Assembly (NCBI GenBank): GCA_964007475.1
Contig: OZ023274.1
Coordinates: 103,153,372 to 103,217,371, forward strand
Source of the DNA: Hybos culiciformis
Lineage: Eukaryota; Arthropoda; Insecta; Diptera; Hybotidae
Direction: 5' to 3'
DNA: 64,000 nucleotides
The notes beneath the pieces are model-generated. The model searched no databases. It saw nothing but the letters and a program-made list of their open reading frames with translations, and had not been told where the DNA came from. The number at the start of each line of letters is the position of its first letter. The first letter of the stretch is position 1. Positions 56,197 through 64,000 of the stretch are shown in pieces. The position numbers and the translations under genes are program-made.

Positions 56197-56459
56197 TTAT
56201 AGTTGCCAACGTTTCTGCTTTTTCCTTGCTTTTTTCTGTCTTGTTTCTATTTTTAAAGGTTGGCAATACAAATTTAAAAATAAACAAGATAAAAAAGAGT
56301 TTGTTTACACATTTTTGAAGTTTATACTTCTTTAGCGACGTTGGAAGAAATTTGGTAGAGGGTAAAAATTTATTTTCATATAAAATTTTTCTGAGAATCG
56401 TCATCATTTTTCTGAGAATCGACCGTCATCATTTTTCAAAAATTAAAAAAAAAAACAAA

Positions 56460-56530
56460 CCATAATTGGGTTCGAACCTGGCACCTTCAGACTTATTAGT
56501 ATGATGTTCTATCCACTAAGCCATACGGCC
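56460..56530 (-). pseudogene. tRNA-like sequence, leftmost (L)
   Basis: Read on the minus strand it starts GGCCGTATGGCTTAGTGG (A box) and contains GGTTCGAACCC (a perfect B box) 40 bases on. The anticodon loop is enlarged, CTAATAAG, and the anticodon and T stems pair poorly; CCGTA/TATGG could still pair in the acceptor. Best read as a tRNA pseudogene or tRNA-derived repeat. Its T-arm half is unlike the other minus-strand copies. Confidence 0.65.
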
Positions 56531-56792
56531 ATATAATTTTTGCTTTCTAAAATATAATAAAAAAATTCTAATAAACCATTCATTTTTTTGTTTTTATTTT
56601 ATTGTAGGGGAATAAAAAATAATACTCAAAAAAAAAAATAAGAAAAGAATTAGAATACTCAAAAAACGAGTTTGAAAAATTAACTAACCAATCAAAAAAT
56701 TAATCTCATTGCCATATAATGAGATTTAATATTATTTAGGAAAATAAATCAAAAATATTTTTTGTATTTGTTTAGAAAGCTAAACTCATATA

Positions 56793-56866
56793 GGCAATAT
56801 GGCTTAGTATTATAGTAGAACATCACACTGTAAGTCTGAAGGTGCCTGGTTCGATTCCCAATGAGG
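56793..56866 (+). pseudogene. tRNA-like sequence, plus strand, copy 1
   Basis: GGCAATATGGCTTAGTATTA (A box, with extra bases in the D loop) followed by GGTTCGATTCC (B box, 56848-56858). The anticodon loop reads CTGTAAG, which would place GTA (Tyr) as anticodon, on a stem TCACA/TCTGA with one mismatch. The T stem is weak and the acceptor ends do not pair. A run of T follows closely, as at a pol III terminator. Confidence 0.6.
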
Positions 56867-58060
56867 ATTTTTTTTTTTTTAATAAAGAAACAAATCCTTT
56901 TAGTATTTTTGGAAAACGTTAAATATTCATATGATATATGATAAAAATTAAATTTTTGCACCACTTAACAATTCTTGAATTAAAATAAAAATATGATTTA
57001 TAGTTTTTCATTAAAAAAAAGAAATTAAATAATCCTTTTCTTTGTGGGTCGCCAAAAAAAAATTCTCATGTGACAACGGAATTTATTGTCGATTTATTTA
57101 TATATGTATAATAAAATAAGGGACTATGAAATAATTAAAAAGTAATAGTTAGCAATAGAAATATACATTTATTTTTTGATCCTATATTTTTTAATTTATA
57201 GCTTAAATATTATTTGCCAAATTCGATTCTAATTTCAATTTGATATTTTCGTCTATTTTTTATTTTGACATGCAGATTGTGAAAACTTCGGAATTTCACG
57301 CAGTTACGAATGATTAAATATAAAAATATAAAATATTGTTAACTTCATATTATTTAACGTCTCAAATTAATTATAGATTTAGCTAGACAAATAATATTAT
57401 TTCCAGTCGATGATGAACTTTTACAGATAAGACTTATATAAACAAAATACAATAAAATAGATTTAAATGCCAAAATTTAATAAAATTATTTAACAATTGA
57501 TTAATATGAACAAAAATTTAGTAAAATGTCTTAAAATTCGATTTATATGAACAAAATTTCGATTTATAATTCATAATGTTTAATTTAAATTAGTTATTCG
57601 AGCTGATTTTCCATCAAATAAAATAATTTTCGAAACATCTGGGAAATGTTTTTACACACTCTAGATTATTTTTTACAGAGATCATGTAACCACTAAAGTT
57701 ATAAACATTATATCCTATAAAACAAATTTATAATATTGGACGCACTAAACTCGTTACAAACAACATAGGTATATTTTGGCATTGATAGTATGGATATCGA
57801 TCAAGTAATTTATCATTATAGGTTTTCCCGGCTCAAAATATGCAAAAAAAAAAAATATTTTCAAAATAGGTAGCTCTGGTGAAATAAAGATTACCAGACC
57901 AAAAATTTTGGGTAGGAATTCATAATTATCGTACACTTTTTTAATTTCAAATATATGTCCAATATTACAAGCAAAAAAATTACATATTCTACCAATAAAA
58001 AAATTATGTTCAAAAAATTATAAAAATTATTATGTTCAAAAAAATTTAAAAAAAAATGTA

Positions 58061-58130
58061 TTCATTGGGGAATCGAACCTGACACCTTCACTCTTATAGT
58101 CCGATGTTCTAGCCACTAAGCCATACGGCC
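58061..58130 (-). pseudogene. tRNA-like sequence, internal chimera 1
   Basis: Its 5' (A-box) half and flank equal the leftmost copy; its 3' (T-arm) half and flank resemble the rightmost copy. The B box is GGTTCGATTCC and the anticodon loop CTATAAG. Stems pair poorly. Confidence 0.65.
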
Positions 58131-58392
58131 ATATAATTTTTGCTTTCTAAAATATAATAAAAAAATTCTAATAAACCATTCATTTTTTTGTTTTTATTTT
58201 ATTGTAGGGGAATAAAAAATAATACTCAAAAAAAAAAATAAGAAAAGAATTAGAATACTCAAAAAACGAGTTTGAAAAATTAACTAACCAATCAAAAAAT
58301 TAATCTCATTGCCATATAATGAGATTTAATATTATTTAGGAAAATAAATCAAAAATATTTTTTGTATTTGTTTAGAAAGCTAAACTCATATA

Positions 58393-58466
58393 GGCAATAT
58401 GGCTTAGTATTATAGTAGAACATCACACTGTAAGTCTGAAGGTGCCTGGTTCGATTCCCAATGAGG
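58393..58466 (+). pseudogene. tRNA-like sequence, plus strand, copy 2
   Basis: Identical by eye to the copy 1600 bp to the left, including GTA in the anticodon position and the trailing T run. Confidence 0.6.
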
Positions 58467-59660
58467 ATTTTTTTTTTTTTTAATAAAGAAACAAATCCTT
58501 TTAGTATTTTTGGAAAACGTTAAATATTCATATGATATATGATAAAAATTAAATTTTTGCACCACTTAACAATTCTTGAATTAAAATAAAAATATGATTT
58601 ATAGTTTTTCATTAAAAAAAAGAAATTAAATAATCCTTTTCTTTGTGGGTCCCCAAAAAAAATTCTCATGTGACAACGGAACTTATTGTCGATTTATTTA
58701 TATATGTATAATAAAATAAGGGACTATGAAATAATTAAAAAGTAATAGTTAGCAATAGAAATATACATTTATTTTTTGATCCTATATTTTTTAATTTATA
58801 GCTTAAATATTATTTGCCAAATTCGATTCTAATTTCAATTTGATATTTTCGTCTATTTTTTATTTTGACATGCAGATTGTGAAAACTTCGGAATTTCACG
58901 CAGTTACGAATGATTAAATATAAAAATATAAAATATTGTTAACTTCATATTATTTAACGTCTCAAATTAATTATAGATTTAGCTAGACAAATAATATTAT
59001 TTCCAGTCGATGATGAACTTTTACAGATAAGACTTATATAAACAAAATACAATAAAATAGATTTAAATGCCAAAATTTAATAAAATTATTTAACAATTGA
59101 TTAATATGAACAAAAATTTAGTAAAATGTCTTAAAATTCGATTTATATGAACAAAATTTCGATTTATAATTCATAATGTTTAATTTAAATTAGTTATTCG
59201 AGCTGATTTTCCATCAAATAAAATAATTTTCGAAACATCTGGGAAATGTTTTTACACACTCTAGATTATTTTTTACAGAGATCATGTAACCACTAAAGTT
59301 ATAAACATTATATCCTATAAAACAAATTTATAATATTGGACGCACTAAACTCGTTACAAACAACATAGGTATATTTTGGCATTGATAGTATAGATATCGA
59401 TCAAGTAATTTATCATTATAGGTTTTCCCGGCTCAAAATATGCAAAAAAAAAAAATATTTTCAAAATAGGTAGCTCTGGTGAAATAAAGATTACCAGACC
59501 AAAAATTTTGGGTAGGAATTCATAATTATCGTACACTTTTTTAATTTCAAATATATGTCCAATATTACAAGCAAAAAAATTACATATTCTAACAATAAAA
59601 AAATTATGTTCCAAAAATTTTAAAAATTATTATGTTCAAAAAAATTTAAAAAAAAATGTA

Positions 59661-59730
59661 TTCATTGGGGAATCGAACCTGACACCTTCACTCTTATAGT
59701 CCGATGTTCTAGCCACTAAGCCATACGGCC
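59661..59730 (-). pseudogene. tRNA-like sequence, internal chimera 2
   Basis: Same chimeric structure and same sequence as the internal copy at 58061-58130, marking the second unit junction. Confidence 0.65.
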
Positions 59731-59992
59731 ATATAATTTTTGCTTTCTAAAATATAATAAAAAAATTCTAATAAACCATTCATTTTTTTGTTTTTATTTT
59801 ATTGTAGGGGAATAAAAAATAATACTCAAAAAAAAAAATAAGAAAAGAATTAGAATACTCAAAAAACGAGTTTGAAAAATTAACTAACCAATCAAAAAAT
59901 TAATCTCATTGCCATATAATGAGATTTAATATTATTTAGGAAAATAAATCAAAAATATTTTTTGTATTTGTTTAGAAAGCTAAACTTATATA

Positions 59993-60066
59993 GGCAATAT
60001 GGCTTAGTATTATAGTAGAACATCACACTGTAAGTCTGAAGGTGCCTGGTTCGATTCCCAATGAGG
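59993..60066 (+). pseudogene. tRNA-like sequence, plus strand, copy 3
   Basis: Third copy in the array, same as the two to its left; only the upstream flank shows a C to T change (AAACTTATATAGG). Confidence 0.6.
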
Positions 60067-60874
60067 ATTTTTTTTTTTTTTAATAAAGAAACAAATCCTT
60101 TTAGTATTTTTGGAAAACGTTAAATATTCATATGATATATGATAAAAATTAAATTTTTGCACCACTTAACAATTCTTGAATTAAAATAAAAATATGATTT
60201 ATAGTTTTTCATTAAAAAAAAGAAATTAAATAATCCTTTTCTTTGTGGGTCCCCAAAAAAAAATTCTCATGTGACAACGGAATTTATTGTCGATTTATTT
60301 ATATATGTATAATAAAATAAGGGACTATGAAATAATTAAAAAGTAATAGTTAGCAATAGAAATATACATTTATTTTTTGATCCTATATTTTTTAATTTAT
60401 AGCTTAAATATTATTTGCCAAATTCGATTCTAATTTCAATTTGATATTTTCGTCTATTTTTTATTTTGACATGCAGATTGTGAAAACTTCGGAATTTCAC
60501 GCAGTTACGAATGATTAAATATAAAAATATAAAATATTGTTAACTTCATATTATTTAACGTCTCAAATTAATTATAGATTTAGCTAGACAAATAATATTA
60601 TTTCCAGTCGATGATGAACTTTTACAGATAAGACTTATATAAACAAAATACAATAAAATAGATTTAAATGCCAAAATTTAATAAAATTATTTAACAATTG
60701 ATTAATATGAACAAAAATTTAGTAAAATGTCTTAAAATTCGATTTATATGAACAAAATTTCGATTTATAATTCATAATGTTTAATTTAAATTAGTTATTC
60801 GAGCTGATTTTCCATCAAATAAAATAATTTTCGAAACATCTGGGAATTTTTTTTACACACTCTAGATTATTTTT

Positions 60875-61795
60875 ATTTTCATTTTTATTTTGAAATTAGT
60901 TTAAAATAAAAAATGAGACATAAGTTTTTCCAGACAATTTTTTTATTTTTAATGTGCAATCAACCCTATTTTTGTCAAATATTTTAATTTTTTTTTTTTC
61001 ATAATAATTAGTTTTTTTGAGATATTTAAACAAACCAAAATGTTTTTATCAGCCACTAATTTATTATTTTTTATACATATTCTATTTTTGAAGCAAAACA
61101 CAGAGCTAAGTAAAATTGTAGCAAATTTGGTTAAAAAAAATTTGCAAATTGGGCGCTCTTTGATTTTTTATTTTAATTTATATAAATGGAAAAAACTTTT
61201 AATTAATAAATAGTGTTTTATAATTTTATAATACATATTATAAAATTAAAATGTAGCTAAAAACTTATTTGAGAACTTAGTTGAAAACTGTATAATTTCA
61301 TATATGAATTAATGCAATTGAATATTGCTATAAAATGGATGTAAAAAATATTGAAAACGTTGACAGATGCATAAATTTAAGTATCGAGATGCTATTTCTT
61401 TTTAAAAATTTAATTGTGAAAAAAACTATCCTATTCAGAAATCAGTTTTTTAATAGCGAGTTCAATGAACTATTTTTCAATATTGTGGGCAGCGTTCTGC
61501 AATATTCACAGCTTTTTCGTGCAATCTTATTTTCACAATAGAATTAACATAATCTTGTGATCATTCATAAAAAATTTAGACACCGGATAATAGGTATATC
61601 ACTAAAGTCCCAACTAATTTTCCACTTACTATGACAAGACAGTTATATGTATATATGTGTTTAAACAAGCATTTGTTAATCCTGTTGTAGTTAATAAGAT
61701 AATAAACGCTAAAAAAAGTACGAATTTCCCGGGAGAAAAATAAGTAAGAAAAGTGATCACATTTCATTTCATGTTTCATGTTTTTGTTTTATTTT
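60875..61795. other. About 920-bp insertion interrupting the third repeat unit
   Basis: The unit sequence runs to TCTAGATTATTTTT, then unrelated AT-rich DNA follows until ATTTTTTTACGGAGATCATG, where the unit resumes. TTATTTTT stands at both borders and may be a short target duplication, but it is low-complexity. No terminal inverted repeat or transposase is visible; a 68-codon frame at 61335-61541 is not recognisable. Copies 1 and 2 lack it, so it either arrived after the duplications or was lost from them. Confidence 0.6.
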
Positions 61796-62225
61796 TTTAC
61801 GGAGATCATGTAACCACTAAAGTTATAAACATTATATCCTATAAAACAAATTTATAATATTGGACGCACTAAACTCGTTACAAATAATTTTATTAAAGCC
61901 TTGAGAAACAACATAGGTATATTTTGGCATTGATAGTATAGATATTGATCAAGTAATTTATCATTATAGGTTTTCCCGGTTCAAAATATGCAAAAAAAAA
62001 AATTTTCAAAATAGGTAGCTCTGGTGAAATAAAGATTACCAGACCAAAAATTTTGGGTAGGAATTCATAATTATCGTACACTTTTTTAATTTCAAATATA
62101 TGTATATATAGGGCCCAATATTACAAGCAAAAAAATTACATTTTCTACCAATAAAAAATATTATGTTCAAAAAAATTAAAAATTATTATGTTCAAAAAAA
62201 GTAAAAAAATTAAAAAAAAAATGTA

Positions 62226-62295
62226 TTCATTGGGGAATCGAACCTGAACCTTTACTCTCATAGTCTGATGTTCTAGCCACTAAACCATATAGTCC
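62226..62295 (-). pseudogene. tRNA-like sequence, rightmost (R)
   Basis: B box GGTTCGATTCC is kept; the anticodon loop reads CTATGAG. Its T-arm half matches the internal chimeras, while its 5' flank (GGACTATATGG, ATTCAAAACC) is its own. The next 30 bases again match the flank of the other copies (TTTCTAAAATATAATAAA), so the dispersed element extends beyond the tRNA-like part. Confidence 0.6.
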
Positions 62296-62338
62296 ACATG
62301 GTTTTGAATTTCTAAAATATAATAAAAAAATTCTAATT

Positions 62339-62815
62339 TATGACATCTTATTATAAGTTATAATGTGCAGTGCAATTTTTCCCTCTTTTTTATTATCTAA
62401 TATGTTTGTAAACTTCTGTTTTAGATTTTAAGATTTTTAAAGTAGAATAAAACTCGCACATTTTTTTATGATATTTTGTTATAAGTTGCAATGTATAGTG
62501 CGATTTTTTTCGTTTTTTTTTATTATCTAATATCGAATGTTTGTTAACTTCTATTTTAGTTTTAAGATTTTTAAAGTAGAATAAAACTCGCACATTTTTT
62601 TATGATATTTTGTTATAAGTTGCAATGTGCAGTGCGATTTTTTTCCTTTTTTTTTATTAACTAATATCGAATGTTTGTTAACTTCTGGTTTTGATTTTAA
62701 GATTTTTAAAGTAGAATAAAACTCGCACATCTTTTTATGTTATTTTATTATAAGTTGCAATGTGCAGGCGAATTTTTTCCCTTTTTTATTTCGAACGGTT
62801 GTCTTCTGTTTTAGG
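62339..62815. repeat. 130-bp tandem repeat, about 3.6 copies
   Basis: Units start at 62339, 62467, 62601 and 62736, each with TATGA-x-AT-x4-TTATAAGTT, then AATGT-x-CAGTGCGA, and end GTAGAATAAAACTCGCACAT. Copies are 128-135 bp with scattered differences; the last is truncated. It begins directly after the shared flank of the rightmost tRNA-like copy. Confidence 0.9.
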
Positions 62816-62872
62816 AAACATAATTTTTTTCCGTTATACACTTAATATTGGTAATCAGAATGAATATTATTG

Positions 62873-63106
62873 AAAAAACACACGAAGCAGTCATAGAACT
62901 GCCTACAGAAGTTTATACTTAAAAATTAAACTATGAAATAACAGTGGCTACAAATGATAGGCTGCTGAGTACAAAATGTAAATTAAAATAAAAATATTTT
63001 AATTTACATTTTGTACTGTCATTTGTAGCCACTGTTATTTCATAGTTTAAATTTTTTAAGTATAAACTTCTGTAGGCAGTTCTATGACTGCTTCGTGTGT
63101 TTTTTT
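62873..63106. mobile_element. Near-perfect 234-bp foldback palindrome
   Basis: Arms of about 110-118 bp beginning AAAAAACACACGAAGCAGTC are almost exact reverse complements, meeting in a few bases near 62995. The only notable differences are an 11-versus-2 base interruption (left arm TAGGCTGCTGA) and a small A/T indel. No coding capacity. It may be a foldback MITE, or a hairpin from inverted duplication. Transcription through it would give a long double-stranded RNA. Confidence 0.85.
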
Positions 63107-63200
63107 TTTTAAAGTGTCAAAAAATAGAGTGTGTACGGGTTTCGTTAAGGTGGCCTTAGAAATAAACCTTTGCAGACAAGTGCAGATACGGCATAACATC

Positions 63201-64000
63201 AATAACCGTCCAAAATTAAGAAGTCGATAAAATTAAGAAACAAGCCTAATATGTGTTACACACCTAAAGTTCCTAAGTTCCTAAAAAAGTTAAATTTATC
63301 TAAATATATTTTTCCAAATAAGATGTGAACATTATTATTTTTTTTAACTTTTACATTCTTTGAGGCTATTTCAAAGCAAATACATAATTTTTTTTTTTTT
63401 TAAATGAATTTTTTGCCTGAGACTAAATGATCTTTTTGAAAAAAAAAAAAAAAAAAGTGTTATAAACGGCGCGCAAATGAATTGGTTATACCATATAATT
63501 ATAAATACATTAAAATGAATAAATTAATAACATAAACTGAACCAATAATTTAATAAATATTTAATTGCAGATTGTATGACTTTTACATTGCTACCTATAA
63601 TAAAATTTACAACAATCATAATTTTTAATGTATTTATAATGTTCAATATATATAAGTATATATTATAATGTTAATGTTAAAATAAAAAAAAATTATATCT
63701 TTAATTTAGTTGTTATAAAATTAAATAATTTCATATTCATATTTTTGCGTAAATCTTTTATAATTTCATAAAACCACATTTCACACCATATATCCAACCC
63801 CATAGATTATAAAAATATTCGTTGTTTTAAAATTGTAGTTATTAATTATGTAAAATATATATTTATTAATCGCTTTAAAAAAATTTTTTTTTATGTCGTA
63901 TTTTGAATATTATAAAAAAATATATATTACTGGAATCCTCGAAGGGGTCTTCTCGTAAGTCCTTTGTTTTTCTTGTGCAATATGAACTTACTAACAATTT
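63201..64000. other. AT-rich end of window, nothing recognised
   Basis: Homopolymers and AT-rich sequence without a coding frame, repeat family or RNA gene that I can support. Confidence 0.6.

Larger units (their letters stand above)
56531..62295. repeat. Tandem array of a 1600-bp unit, almost three copies
   Basis: Units at 56531-58130 and 58131-59730 are nearly identical and spaced exactly 1600 bp. A third begins at 59731, matches closely to about 60874, is interrupted by about 920 bp of foreign sequence, and resumes at about 61797 in a more diverged form to 62295. Each unit contains a plus-strand tRNA-like sequence, ends in a minus-strand one, and includes a hairpin with stem AATCTCATT. 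A minus-strand open frame of 60-86 codons (57754-57936, 59354-59614, 61893-62081) recurs simply because the DNA is duplicated; I do not consider it a gene. Junction structure points to unequal crossing-over between tRNA-like sequences. Confidence 0.95.

Noticed and set aside
56793..56866. Functional tRNA-Tyr gene
   Set aside because: The anticodon position reads GTA, but the T stem and acceptor do not pair, the D loop is expanded, and no intron typical of eukaryotic tRNA-Tyr is present.
57754..57936. Minus-strand open frame repeated in all three units (also at 59354-59614 and 61893-62081), suggesting a conserved small protein
   Set aside because: The frame is conserved only because the DNA itself is duplicated. 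It is Phe/Ile-rich from AT-rich sequence, its length differs between units, and it matches no family I know.
56531..62295. CRISPR-like or phage-like repeat array
   Set aside because: Units are 1600 bp with no short direct repeats and spacers, and the surroundings are plainly eukaryotic with spliced genes.
62393..62593. 66-codon minus-strand frame with an internal repeat
   Set aside because: It is the 130-bp minisatellite read in one frame; the repetition comes from the DNA.

Overview
The window is nuclear DNA of an animal, almost certainly an insect. It is very AT-rich, full of A/T homopolymers and microsatellites, and carries only four convincing genes. All four are split by introns with consensus GT/AG borders and encode animal-type proteins. 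The long stretches between them hold small foldback (MITE-like) elements. I cannot name the species; an AT-rich insect genome is as far as the sequence supports.

Layout. 1-3898 is AT-rich sequence without a recognisable gene. 3899-5722 (+) is a complete eight-exon RNA 3'-terminal phosphate cyclase gene (RtcA). It converges on 5843-7192 (-), a four-exon gene for a MAIP1-like mitochondrial matrix protein; the two stop codons are 120 bp apart and the candidate poly(A) signals nearly meet. The MAIP1 frame breaks inside exon 1. 9777-12312 (+) is a complete five-exon membrane-anchored epoxide hydrolase of the EPHX4/EPHX3 type. From 12.3 to 28.7 kb there are no genes, but there are several transposon relics, including a clean PIF/Harbinger-like MITE (18781-19170) and two adjacent foldback elements (23994-24760). 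28936-45443 (-) is a four-exon SIX-class homeobox gene of the Six3/6 (optix) subfamily with introns of about 5.3 kb and 9.3 kb. 45.5-56 kb lies upstream of optix and holds no gene I can support; two higher-complexity islands there are candidate enhancers.

The most unusual part is 56-63.2 kb. A 1600-bp unit is tandemly repeated almost three times. Each unit carries two oppositely oriented tRNA-like sequences with degenerate arms but good A and B boxes. The internal minus-strand tRNA-like copies are chimeras of the leftmost and rightmost ones, which is what unequal crossing-over between two dispersed tRNA-like elements would leave. The array is interrupted by a roughly 920-bp insertion and followed by a 130-bp minisatellite and a near-perfect 234-bp foldback palindrome.

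The four genes do not form a pathway: RNA end repair, mitochondrial protein quality control, epoxide hydrolysis and head/eye patterning. They are neighbours rather than partners, apart from the tail-to-tail RtcA/MAIP1 pair. I found no rRNA, intact tRNA, CRISPR array or bacterial-style operon. All exon borders were set by eye from reading frame, splice consensus and remembered family sequence.
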